Shown here: piece after piece, positions 26,618 to 35,286 of the stretch
How the letters are laid out: each line of letters opens with the position of its first letter
Numbering within the stretch: the stretch's first letter is position 1
NCBI GenBank assembly: GCA_902810745.1
Contig: CADDYW010000038.1
Span: 1-37,338, forward strand
Direction of reading: 5' to 3'
DNA from: Chloroflexota bacterium
Lineage (GTDB): Bacteria > Chloroflexota > UBA6077 > FW602-bin22 > CADDYW01
DNA length: 37,338 nt
Program-made: the position numbers and the translations under genes
Notes under the pieces: model-generated
The model's input: only the letters and a program-made list of their open reading frames with translations
What the model was told of the DNA's origin: nothing
The model's database searches: none

Positions 26618-27952
26618 TCACGCCGCCTTGGCACGCCGAATCTCTCGGCGCGCGGTTTCGATGAATGTCCGTCGTGCCGCCGCCAGATCTACGATCGGGC
26701 GGGGATAGCCGGGGGCAGCCTGGCGCAGGCGGTCGGGTCGGGTCAGCGCCGTGGTGGGGATGCTTTGAAGCTCGGGAAGGTAACGACGCGTGTAGATCCC
26801 GTCGGGATCGAAGCGCTGGGCCTGCACCAGCGGGTTGAGGACACGAAAATAGTGGACCGAGTCCGGGCCGCCGCACCCGGTCACCCACTGCCAGTTGCCG
26901 ATATTCTGAGCCGGGTCGGCATCGACGAGCTGGTGCGCGAAGAACTGCTCGCCCTGGCGCCAGTCGACGAGCAGGTCGCGGGTCAGGAAGCTCGCGACGA
27001 CCATGCGGATGCGCTGATCCATCCATCCCTCCTGGCGTAGCTGCCGCATCCCGGCATCGACGAGCGGGAAGCCGGTCTCGCCCTCCTGCCAGCGCGCGAC
27101 AGCCTCCGAATCGCGCCGCCAGGGGAAGTGCCACCACGACTCGTCCAGCGCGCGCTCGGCAGTCCAGGGGAAGTGTCCGAAGAGCTGAGCGAAGTAATCG
27201 TGACGCGCCAGGCTGCGCACGAACGCTGCGCTCACGCCACGCGTGTCCCGCAGCATCCGCCGCAACGAGATGAGGCCACAGCGCACATAGGGACTCATCC
27301 GAGAGGTCGCATCAGCAGCGGGGATATCGGCGGATGCGGCGTAGTCTTCGAGGCGACGCACGACGAAACCCTCCCACATCCCCAGCACTTCCTTCTCGGT
27401 CCGGAGCCAGGTTTTCGAAGCAGGTGTCGTCACGGACGGTAACGCCGCCTCCGCGACCGGGAGCGCCGGGGTGACGATCCGTCGCGGCGTCGGATACGTC
27501 GGGACTCCACGCTCGAGGGATGGCAGGAAGTGGCGTTTGTAGAAGCGGGCGAACGTCCTGAATGGCTCCGCGGGCATCGGGGTCAACGTGTGATCCCCCT
27601 GCAGCTGATGGCGAATACCGAGACGGTCGAGCAGATGGGCCAGCGCAACGTTCCGGTCACGAGCACGCGGGTCGACGTCGTCGCAGAATCGCACCAGATC
27701 CGGGCGGGCGAGAGAGAAGAACGCCTCCTGCTGCGCCTGGGATACGCAGTACAGATGCCCTCCGAGATCGGCGATGCTCCGGCCCAGCTGCGCCAGGGCG
27801 AAGAAGAGCAAGCTCGCCAGGTTTGTGTTTGCCTCCGGCGGACTGCTGTCGTCCAGGACGAAGAGCGGAATGATCTCGTGCCTATCGGCATCCTGAAACA
27901 ACGGGTTGTCGTGCAGCCGTAGCTCGCGTCGCACGACGGCAACGATGCGCAT
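26618..27952 (-). CDS. Deoxyribodipyrimidine photolyase / cryptochrome family protein
   Basis: This is a blue-light FAD enzyme, expected to repair cyclobutane pyrimidine dimers. The 444-residue protein has an N-terminal alpha/beta antenna domain (about 1-125; RRELRLHDNPLF near the start) and a C-terminal helical FAD domain (about 190-440). WRRDSEAVARWQEGETGFPL, then VDAGMRQLRQEGWM and RIRMVVASFLTRDLLVDWR are classic. The FAD-site block reads AQNIGNWQWVTGCGGPDS, whereas class I CPD photolyases usually have NNGGWQW followed by a GTGTDAAPYFR-like stretch. The first Asn, near flavin N5, is retained, but the downstream loop is unusual. ATG 27952 follows GGGAGC. It forms a two-gene unit with the DUF488 gene. 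Confidence 0.9.
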   Translation of the reverse strand: MRIVAVVRRELRLHDNPLFQDADRHEIIPLFVLDDSSPPEANTNLASLLFFALAQLGRSIADLGGHLYCVSQAQQEAFFSLARPDLVRFCDDVDPRARDRNVALAHLLDRLGIRHQLQGDHTLTPMPAEPFRTFARFYKRHFLPSLERGVPTYPTPRRIVTPALPVAEAALPSVTTPASKTWLRTEKEVLGMWEGFVVRRLEDYAASADIPAADATSRMSPYVRCGLISLRRMLRDTRGVSAAFVRSLARHDYFAQLFGHFPWTAERALDESWWHFPWRRDSEAVARWQEGETGFPLVDAGMRQLRQEGWMDQRIRMVVASFLTRDLLVDWRQGEQFFAHQLVDADPAQNIGNWQWVTGCGGPDSVHYFRVLNPLVQAQRFDPDGIYTRRYLPELQSIPTTALTRPDRLRQAAPGYPRPIVDLAAARRTFIETARREIRRAKAA

Positions 27953-28349
27953 GGTCGTGCTCCCATCGGATGTGCGTAAAGGCCTGGCAGGCGCGCGGGG
28001 CCACCTCTGAGGGGACGCTGCAGAGGCGGGAGGGGTAGCGAGAACACTCGACCCGCCCTCCGTTGTGCGCGTTGCAGGACCAGTACCACCGCCCAGACAG
28101 GCGCACGGGTGTCGATCTTGGCTTGGCTGGCGGTCTGTCGCTGACCCGCAGTCGCGTTCACTCGGATGCCCGAATCGAGGATAGCAGGTCGGCCCGCTTC
28201 GTGCAGTGATGACGACTGGCCGCGGCCCGACTGCCTGCCCTGGTCTGGCACGATCCTGTCCATCCAGCGGGCCGAATCCTCAAAGACGGATCCAGCAGCT
28301 CGCCGCCGACACACCTGATAGACGCGGCTGACAACGAAGGAGCTCTCCC
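27953..28349. other. Divergent intergenic region between photolyase and FAD/Fe-S dehydrogenase genes
   Basis: About 400 bases separate the two divergent starts, so promoters for both must lie here. I see no clear -10/-35 pair, repeat or RNA structure. The frames crossing it are continuations of shadow frames from both flanking genes. Confidence 0.4.
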
Positions 28350-31349
28350 ATGGTCCAGACTCGTACGGGGCGCCTCGGGGCCCGGTGGGGGCTGCCCGAT
28401 CCTCAAGCGGCCGCGTCGCTCGCGGCCGAGCTGTCGGAGCGCCTCCGCGGTGAGGTCCGCTTCGACGCGGGGAGCCGCGCCCTCTACACCACTGACGCCT
28501 CCAATTATCGGCTGGTCCCGATCGGCGTCGTGATTCCTCGCGACGTCGAGGACGTCGTGGAAGCTGTCACGATCTGTCGCCGCTTCGGCGCACCAGTCCT
28601 GCCACGGGGTGGCGGCACAAGTCTCGCGGGCCAGACCTGCAACGTCGCAGTCGTCCTCGACTTCTCGAAGTACCTGAATTCTGTCCTCGCGATCGATCCG
28701 GAGAAGCGGCTCGCCCGGGTCCAGCCGGGCACGATTCTCGACGACCTGCAAGATCCGGCCGAGCGCTATCACCTGACCTTCGGGCCGGATCCGGCCACGC
28801 ACCGCTGGTGTACCCTCGGCGGGATGATCGGCAACGACTCCTGCGGTGTCCACTCGCTGATGGCCGGCAAGACGGTGGACAACGTCGAGGAACTGGAGAT
28901 CCTTACCTACGACGGCTTGCGCTTGCGGGTGGGCCGCACCGGCGAGGACGAGCTGAACCGGATCATTCACGACGGCGGACGGAGCGGGGAGATTTACGCG
29001 AAGCTCAAAGCGCTCCGCGATCGCTATGCCGACCTGATTCGGGCGCGATTCCCGAAGATTCCGCGGCGCGTCTCCGGCTACAATCTGGACCAGCTCCTGC
29101 CCGAGTCCGGCTTCCACGTGGCGCGCGCCCTGGTGGGGACCGAGGGCACCTGCGTCACGGTGCTCGAGGCCACGCTTCGCCTGACCCACAATCCTCCCGC
29201 GCGCACGCTCGTCGTGCTGGGCTACCCGGACGTCTTCCACGCGGCCGATCACGTCACCGAGCTCCTACAACAGGCGCCCATCGGTCTGGAGGGGATAGGC
29301 GCATCGGTCATCGCCGACGAGCAGCAGCACGGAATGTTCCCGCATGCCCTGGCGCTCCTGCCAGAGGGTGGGGGCTGGCTGCTGGTCGAATTCGGGGGAG
29401 AGTCGCAGGCCGAGGCAAACGAGCGCGCGGAGAAAATGGTCGCCGCGCTGCGAGGCGGGAATCGTCCGCCATCGATCCGAGTGATCTCCGATCCGACCCG
29501 GCAGCGGCAGGTGTGGGCCATTCGCGAGGCTGCGCTGGGTGCGAGCGCGCATCCTCCCGCGGAAGCCGATCGGTGGCCCGGGTGGGAGGACTCGGCGGTG
29601 CCGCCCAATCGCGTTGGGGACTATCTGCGCGATCTGAAGAAGCTCCTCGATCGGTATGGCTACCAGGCATCGCTCTATGGTCACTTCGGCCAGGGCTGTA
29701 TCCACGCACGCATCAGCTTCGATCTGGTCAGCGCACCGGGGATCCGGAAGTTCCGCGAGTTCGTCGACGAGGCGGCCGACCTCGTCGTGAGCTACAGCGG
29801 ATCGCTCTCCGGCGAGCATGGCGACGGGCAAGCGCGCGCGGCACTCCTGCCAAAGATGTTCGGCCCCGAACTGGTCCGAGCGTTTGGCGAGTTCAAAAGC
29901 ATCTGGGACCCCGATAATCGGATGAACCCGGGAAAGATCGTTGATCCCTACCCGATCGATGCTGACCTGCGCCTCGGTACCGGCTACAATCCCCCGCGAC
30001 TCGTCAGCCATTTCGAGTTCCCGGACGATCGAGGCAGCTTCGCGCGAGCCACGTTGCGCTGCGTGGGCGTGGGCGAATGCCGCAAGCTGCACACCGGAAC
30101 GATGTGCCCAAGCTTCATGGTGACCCGCGAGGAGAAGTACACCACCCGGGGACGGGCACGGCTGCTCTTCGAGATGCTCGAAGGGCAGGAGATCACCGAG
30201 GGCTGGCGGAGCGAGGCGGTAAAAGATGCGCTTGACCTGTGTCTCGCCTGCAAGGGGTGCAAGCGCGAGTGCCCGGTCAGCGTAGACATGGCGACCTACA
30301 AGGCAGAGTTTCTTGCCCATTACTATGCTCGCCGTCTGCGTCCCTTGAGCGCCTATGCCTTCGGGCTGATCTTCTACTGGGCCCGCCTGGCCGCCCACGC
30401 GCCCTGGCTGGCAAACTTCCTCACCCAAGTGCCGCCCCTGAGTGACGTCGCGAAACGGGTGCTGAACATCGCTCCCGAACGACGAATCCCTGCCTTCGCC
30501 CCGCGCACCTTCAAGGACTGGTTCCGGAAGCGCAGCCCGCGCAACGTGGGGAAGCCCCCGGTGATTCTCTGGCCGGATACGTTCAACAACTACTTCTTCC
30601 CCGACATCGCAATCGCTGCGGTCGCCGTTCTCGAGGCCGCGGGGTTTCAGGTGGTGGTACCCGCCCAGGACCTCTGTTGCGGCCGTCCGGTCTACGACTT
30701 CGGCATGCTGGATCGGGGCAGGCTCCTCCTGGGACAGATCATCCGAACGCTACGCCCGCAGATCCGGGCCGGGGTGCCCCTCGTGGGATTGGAGCCAAGC
30801 TGTATTGCCGTCTTCCGCGATGAGCTGATCAACCTCTTCCCCCACGACGAGGATGCCCTCCGGCTCAACCGCCAGGCGTTCCTGCTGGGCGAGTTCCTCG
30901 CCGAGCACGTGCCAGGCTACCAGCCCCCGCCGCTGCACCGCTCGGCGCTCGTCCACGGACACTGTCATCAGAAGGCGCTCATGGGGATGGGGGCAGAGAC
31001 GGCGCTGCTCGAGAGGATGGGGCTCGACTTCCGGGTCCTCGACTCGGGCTGCTGTGGCATGGCCGGGGCGTTCGGCTTCGAGAAATCGCACTACCGCGTC
31101 TCGATTGGCGCGGGTGAGCGGGTCCTGCTCCCGGCCGTGCGCGCGGTAACCCCGGAGACGCTGATTATCACCGACGGCTTCAGCTGTCGAGAGCAGATCG
31201 CCCAGACGACGAATCGCCGTGCCCTCCACGTGGCCGAAGTCCTTGCCTTGGCATTGCGTGCAGGGGTATCGGATCGCGAGAGGCGGGATTCACGAGTGGC
31301 TGCGCACGACACCGTGCCACCGGCGACAAGGGCCGAAGGCAGGGAGTAG
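28350..31349 (+). CDS. FAD-binding and Fe-S dehydrogenase (GlcD-GlpC fusion, D-lactate/glycolate type)
   Basis: The 999-residue protein combines a PCMH-type FAD-binding dehydrogenase with a heterodisulfide-reductase-like Fe-S module. The N-terminal half has the FAD pyrophosphate site LPRGGGTSLAGQ at 84-95, GNDSCGVHSL, and the C-terminal oxidase block with YGHFGQGCIHARISFD and SGEHGDGQARA. Fe-S ligands follow: C571, C577 and C586, then C631-x2-C634-x2-C637-x3-C641P. The last third has three CCG-domain landmarks: DLCCGRPVYDFG, HGHCHQKALMG, and SGCCGMAGAFGFE with C901-C902. Proteins of this build oxidise D-lactate or another 2-hydroxy acid and pass electrons to the quinone pool or a cytochrome; the exact substrate is not visible. 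The start has GAAGGAG upstream. Confidence 0.9.
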   Translation: MVQTRTGRLGARWGLPDPQAAASLAAELSERLRGEVRFDAGSRALYTTDASNYRLVPIGVVIPRDVEDVVEAVTICRRFGAPVLPRGGGTSLAGQTCNVAVVLDFSKYLNSVLAIDPEKRLARVQPGTILDDLQDPAERYHLTFGPDPATHRWCTLGGMIGNDSCGVHSLMAGKTVDNVEELEILTYDGLRLRVGRTGEDELNRIIHDGGRSGEIYAKLKALRDRYADLIRARFPKIPRRVSGYNLDQLLPESGFHVARALVGTEGTCVTVLEATLRLTHNPPARTLVVLGYPDVFHAADHVTELLQQAPIGLEGIGASVIADEQQHGMFPHALALLPEGGGWLLVEFGGESQAEANERAEKMVAALRGGNRPPSIRVISDPTRQRQVWAIREAALGASAHPPAEADRWPGWEDSAVPPNRVGDYLRDLKKLLDRYGYQASLYGHFGQGCIHARISFDLVSAPGIRKFREFVDEAADLVVSYSGSLSGEHGDGQARAALLPKMFGPELVRAFGEFKSIWDPDNRMNPGKIVDPYPIDADLRLGTGYNPPRLVSHFEFPDDRGSFARATLRCVGVGECRKLHTGTMCPSFMVTREEKYTTRGRARLLFEMLEGQEITEGWRSEAVKDALDLCLACKGCKRECPVSVDMATYKAEFLAHYYARRLRPLSAYAFGLIFYWARLAAHAPWLANFLTQVPPLSDVAKRVLNIAPERRIPAFAPRTFKDWFRKRSPRNVGKPPVILWPDTFNNYFFPDIAIAAVAVLEAAGFQVVVPAQDLCCGRPVYDFGMLDRGRLLLGQIIRTLRPQIRAGVPLVGLEPSCIAVFRDELINLFPHDEDALRLNRQAFLLGEFLAEHVPGYQPPPLHRSALVHGHCHQKALMGMGAETALLERMGLDFRVLDSGCCGMAGAFGFEKSHYRVSIGAGERVLLPAVRAVTPETLIITDGFSCREQIAQTTNRRALHVAEVLALALRAGVSDRERRDSRVAAHDTVPPATRAEGRE

Positions 31350-31497
31350 TCGGTAGCACACCCGCGCCAGAGGATACCGACCGGCCGCTCCGGATGTGAC
31401 TGACGCGGCGAATGGCTGCCCGGCACCAGCGGTCGACGGGACGGCACTGAATCTGCACCACCGTTCCGTCCGCAGTCCAGGAGGGGCGGAGCCGGGG

Positions 31498-33582
31498 ATG
31501 TCACCACGTCCGGGACAGCAGCCAGCTCCCCAGGGTCAGACCACCCTGGAGCCCGAGGCCCTGATCAATCTCGTTCAGAGCGCCGCGATCGGGCTGGTCG
31601 CGACTGACCGCGACGGGCAAGTCACCTTCGCCAATGCCTCCGCCGCGCGTCTGCTCGGCCGTACCAGCGCGGAGATGCTGGGCAAGTCGCTGCACGTCCT
31701 CGTGCACCCCGACCAGCCCGAGAGCTCCTGCACGTCGGACGAAAAGTGCCCCCTGCTGCGCGCAATCGCGGCCGGACGCGTCCTTTCAGATCAGGGCGAC
31801 GTTTTCACTCGCGCGGACGGATCGGCCGTGCCGGTGAGCTACAGCTCGGCGCCGATTGTCGTGAACGGGCAGCTCGTTGGAGCGGCTGTCTCCTTTCTGA
31901 ACATCACCCAGCGCTGGCAGGCCGAGCGGCACCTCGCCGCGCAGTATGCCGTCGCGCGGGTCCTGGCCGAAGCGAAGACGCTCGCCGAGGCGACCCCGGA
32001 GATCCTCCGCGCTGTTTGTACCAGCCTCGATTGGGCCTGGGGGGCAGTCTGGAGTGTCGACCCGATCACCAATCGGCTCCGCTGCGTCGAGATCTGGCAT
32101 CCGACGACGCTCTCCGTCCCGGAGTTCGATAATCTGAGCCGCAGCACCCAGCTGGCGCTCGGCGTCGGCCTTCCTGGTCGAGTCTGGGCGAGCGGAAAGC
32201 CGACCTGGATTCCGGATGTACTGAAGGATGTGAACTTCCCACGCGAGCAGGCCGCGGCGAAGGCCGGGCTGCACAGTGCATTCGGGTTCCCGATCCGGAG
32301 CGACGATCGGATTCTGGGGGTGATGGAGTTCTTCAGCCCCGAGATCCGCCAGCCCGACCCGACAGTGCTGGAGATGTTCACCGCGATCGGAAGTCAGATT
32401 GGCCAGTTCATGGAGCGGCGGCGAGCCGAGGAAGATCGCGCGTACCTCCTGCAGCGCGAGCAGGCCGCTCGGGCCGAGGTCGACGCCGAGCGGGCCCGCC
32501 TCGAAACAGTCCTGCGCAACGCACCAGCCGGTATCATCTTCGTCGACGCCCAAACTGGCCGCCTGACCGCTAACCCCCAGGCCGCGGATATCCTCGGTCA
32601 CCCGATCGTCCCTGAGGGGGGGACAGTCCAGTACAGCGGACAGGTCCGCACTCCGGATGGTCATCCCCGCGCTCCGGAGCAGTTGCCCCCGAATCGCGCC
32701 CTGCGAGGGCAGACCGTCCTCGGTCAAGAGCTGATGATTATCCAGCCCAGTGGGCGTCAGATCCCGATCCTCGTCAGCGCGGCGCCGATCCGGGGACGGG
32801 GCGGCGAGATTCGCGGGGCTGTCGTGACCCTCCAAGACATCTCGGTCATCAGAGAGCTGGAGCGGCTGCGCGAGGAATGGGTGTCGCTGATTGCCCATGA
32901 CCTGCGGCAACCGGTGACAGTCATTACCGGCTACGCGCGCATCCTGGAGCGTCTCCTGGCCAGGCGCGCGCCTCCCGAGGAGGAGCAGAAGGCCATCGCA
33001 AACGTTCTGACCTCGGTGCGTAACCTGGATCGGATGATTGGGGATCTACTCGACGCCTCGCAGATCGAGGCACGGCGCCTAAAGCTGAAGAAGCAGCGTG
33101 TAGACTTTCCGTCGCTGGTGCGGGGCGTGGTCGATCGGGCCACGGCCATGACGAAAGGGCATACGGTGCGGCTGGAGATCAAGGGCGACATTCCGCACCT
33201 GGATGTCGACCCGGGTCGGATCGAGGAGATTCTCGACAACCTTCTCTCTAATGCCGCCAAGTACAGCTATCCGGATACGGAGATCGGCGTCGAGGTCGCA
33301 CGGATCAATGGCGAGATCCGTGTCTCGGTGACAAACCACGGGGAAGGTATCGCCCCGAACGAGCTGCCAAGGCTGTTTACGCGCTTCTACCGAACACGCG
33401 AGGTGCGTGGCAAGGGGGTGACTGGACTCGGCCTGGGGCTCTACATCACCAGGGGCCTGGTCGAGGCCCACGGCGGGCGGATCTGGGCCGAGAGCATCCC
33501 CGGGCAGACAACCACGTTCCGATTCACTCTGCCGATACCGATCCAGAACCCCAACCCGGCTCCTTCGACCGAAGCGACGTAA
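31498..33582 (+). CDS. Sensor histidine kinase (PAS-GAF-PAS-HisKA-HATPase), no membrane segment
   Basis: This is a soluble two-component sensor kinase of 694 residues. The first PAS domain (about 20-135) is followed by a GAF domain (about 150-300, with GVGLPGRVWASGKPTWIPDV). A short coiled stretch (about 305-335, rich in Glu, Arg and Ala) leads to a second PAS domain (about 335-445). The dimerisation/phosphoacceptor helix has SLIAHDLRQPVTVITGY with H467. The ATPase domain has the N box LDNLLSNAAKY, the G1-like region NHGEGIAP and the G2-like GLGLGLYITRGLVEAHGG. ATG 31498 is chosen with AGGAGGGG at 31479-31486; GTG 31396 in the same frame would add 34 low-complexity residues. No response regulator gene is nearby, so the partner is unknown. 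The ligand of the PAS/GAF domains is also unknown. Confidence 0.9.
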   Translation: MSPRPGQQPAPQGQTTLEPEALINLVQSAAIGLVATDRDGQVTFANASAARLLGRTSAEMLGKSLHVLVHPDQPESSCTSDEKCPLLRAIAAGRVLSDQGDVFTRADGSAVPVSYSSAPIVVNGQLVGAAVSFLNITQRWQAERHLAAQYAVARVLAEAKTLAEATPEILRAVCTSLDWAWGAVWSVDPITNRLRCVEIWHPTTLSVPEFDNLSRSTQLALGVGLPGRVWASGKPTWIPDVLKDVNFPREQAAAKAGLHSAFGFPIRSDDRILGVMEFFSPEIRQPDPTVLEMFTAIGSQIGQFMERRRAEEDRAYLLQREQAARAEVDAERARLETVLRNAPAGIIFVDAQTGRLTANPQAADILGHPIVPEGGTVQYSGQVRTPDGHPRAPEQLPPNRALRGQTVLGQELMIIQPSGRQIPILVSAAPIRGRGGEIRGAVVTLQDISVIRELERLREEWVSLIAHDLRQPVTVITGYARILERLLARRAPPEEEQKAIANVLTSVRNLDRMIGDLLDASQIEARRLKLKKQRVDFPSLVRGVVDRATAMTKGHTVRLEIKGDIPHLDVDPGRIEEILDNLLSNAAKYSYPDTEIGVEVARINGEIRVSVTNHGEGIAPNELPRLFTRFYRTREVRGKGVTGLGLGLYITRGLVEAHGGRIWAESIPGQTTTFRFTLPIPIQNPNPAPSTEAT

Positions 33583-33646
33583 TCGCAACGTCTGCCACGA
33601 TACCCTCGAGTGAGATGGGTGTACAATCGCGGCGGAGGTACTTCCA

Positions 33647-34051
33647 ATGTCTGACTTCAGGGGTGTCAATCACATTGCCCTCACCGTGCGCGACCTACCT
33701 CGGAGCGTCGCGTGGTACTCTGATCTCCTGGGACTCCAGAAGATCGGGGAGCTGCCGGACGAAGCCGGGCGCGGAGCCAAGGTGTTGCTGCGCCACCCGG
33801 CGAGTGGGCTGATCATCGTGCTGTGTGCCCATAAAGCGAACCCGGGCGAGCCCTTTAGCGAATTCCGCACCGGGCTCGATCATCTCTCGTTCACGGTGCG
33901 CGATCGCGCGGAGCTGGAGGCGTGGCAGGCGCGCTTCGCGGCTCGGGGCGTGACCTACTCTCCGATCTACGAGTCGCCGAGCGGACGCGGCTTGGTTCTG
34001 GTCTTCCGCGACCCGGATAACATTCAGCTCGAGATGTACCTGCCGACGTAG
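33647..34051 (+). CDS. VOC family (glyoxalase/bleomycin-resistance fold) protein
   Basis: The 134-residue protein has two beta-alpha-beta-beta-beta modules. Likely metal ligands are H9 (GVNHIALTVRDL), H79 (GLDHLSFTV) and E129 (NIQLEMYLP), matching the usual vicinal-oxygen-chelate positions. The central LLGLQKIGELPDEAG and the ending DPDNIQLE are typical. The family includes lactoylglutathione lyases, fosfomycin-resistance enzymes and dioxygenases, and nothing here selects one. ATG 33647 follows GGCGGAGG at good spacing. Its last 28 bases overlap the convergent methyltransferase gene. Confidence 0.88.
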   Translation: MSDFRGVNHIALTVRDLPRSVAWYSDLLGLQKIGELPDEAGRGAKVLLRHPASGLIIVLCAHKANPGEPFSEFRTGLDHLSFTVRDRAELEAWQARFAARGVTYSPIYESPSGRGLVLVFRDPDNIQLEMYLPT

Positions 34052-34890
34052 CGGCCGTTGTCTGATCCTCGGGCTGTTCGCTCGACGACCAGGGCGAGCT
34101 TTCGCACCCGTCGGGTCGCCAGCCACCGCATCCAGACGCGATGGTCGGCGATGAGCCGATCGCAGAGATCGGAGCCGATCTGTTCGGCGATCTCGGCGCG
34201 GCGTTGCCGGTATGCCGCAAACAAACGCTCGGCGACTTTTGCGTGTCGGGCGGTGTGATCCTCCAGCCAGACGAGGCGATATCCGTGGAGGGAAACCAGC
34301 CTCAGGAACGCCGCGGAGGGGATCAACCAGACCATCTGACCAGAGCTCAGGGCTTGCCGCTCAGCTTTCTCCAGGGGTAAACCCTCCTCGAGCGTCAATC
34401 CGAAGCGGCCTTCCGGCCGGAGCACGCGATGGACCTCGGCCAGAAGCGCGCCCTTGTGCGCGATCGCCAGCATGGTCTCAAACAGGAGCACCGCGTCGAA
34501 AGGACCGGAGAACGGCAACCGCGTGGCTTCGGCGGCTACGAAGCCGACCCCCGGCGGCGCGGCGTGGACTGATACCGCCCTTTGCGCCAGGCAAACCGCG
34601 GAAAGTGAACGGTCGACGCCCAGAATGCGACAGCCAGTCGAGGCCGCGAGATGATGCGCAAGCCCGCCCGTGCCACAGCAGAGGTCGAGCACGCGGTCTT
34701 CCGGTCTGATTCCCGCCGCGCGGGCAAGCGCGAGCGCTTCGCTGGCCGAGACGAAGCTTTCCTGACCAACGTATTCTCCCGTCCCGTAGGCGTCTATCGC
34801 CGCTGGACGTAGCGCGCGAACCCAGTGCTCTCTGGAGTCCGCGGGCGTGAGAATATGTGCTGCTGCCGTCTGCTGAAGCCCCTGATCCAT
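34024..34890 (-). CDS. Class I SAM-dependent methyltransferase
   Basis: The 288-residue protein has the Rossmann-type methyltransferase core. The SAM-binding motif I is VLDLCCGTGGLAHHLA (about 67-82) and the acidic motif II end is ILGVDRS. The motif IV region is DAVLLFETMLAIAHKG, and the post-motif is HRVLRPEGRFGLTLEE, typical of small-molecule methyltransferases. The C-terminal part is helical, with several Arg-rich segments, and unlike well-known subfamilies, so the substrate is unknown. The start has only a weak ribosome-binding site (GGTGGT). The gene converges on the VOC gene and overlaps it by 28 bp. Confidence 0.85.
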   Translation of the reverse strand: MDQGLQQTAAAHILTPADSREHWVRALRPAAIDAYGTGEYVGQESFVSASEALALARAAGIRPEDRVLDLCCGTGGLAHHLAASTGCRILGVDRSLSAVCLAQRAVSVHAAPPGVGFVAAEATRLPFSGPFDAVLLFETMLAIAHKGALLAEVHRVLRPEGRFGLTLEEGLPLEKAERQALSSGQMVWLIPSAAFLRLVSLHGYRLVWLEDHTARHAKVAERLFAAYRQRRAEIAEQIGSDLCDRLIADHRVWMRWLATRRVRKLALVVERTARGSDNGRYVGRYISS

Positions 34891-35286
34891 CAGGTACCAC
34901 CGTTCTTCGTCGCCCTTCAGTCAAAGGCAAGATGAAGGCCGTTTCGGATCCTCCGGCCGAGTGGGACGAAGATCGGGCCTTTGCTGGTGCGCGAGAATCC
35001 CGAACTGGCTGCACCAGGCGGATACCGTCGTCGGCAGATACGGTCGTCTCGACGGCCGTCGCTTTCCTCTCCTGGTCGATCGCGGTCACTCCCATTGGAT
35101 CTGGCCGGACGCCTGGCGGCTCCGGCTGGCGGGATCGAAGCAGCTTGCGGTTCGTCCCGCCGCCAGTCGAGAGAAGCATTCCATCCCCGGCCGGTTGCTG
35201 ACGGTGCGACCCCCGTCGCGGCGATGCCCGCGATTATCGGGACTGTCGAGGCTTGCTCGCAACCTTTGTCCCTCGTTTTGTTTATA
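34891..35286. other. Gene-free stretch between methyltransferase gene and insertion sequence
   Basis: Nearly 400 bases hold only short shadow frames. The promoter of the minus-strand methyltransferase gene should lie at its left end, but I see no clear -10 box. It ends at the left TA of the insertion sequence. Confidence 0.4.
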
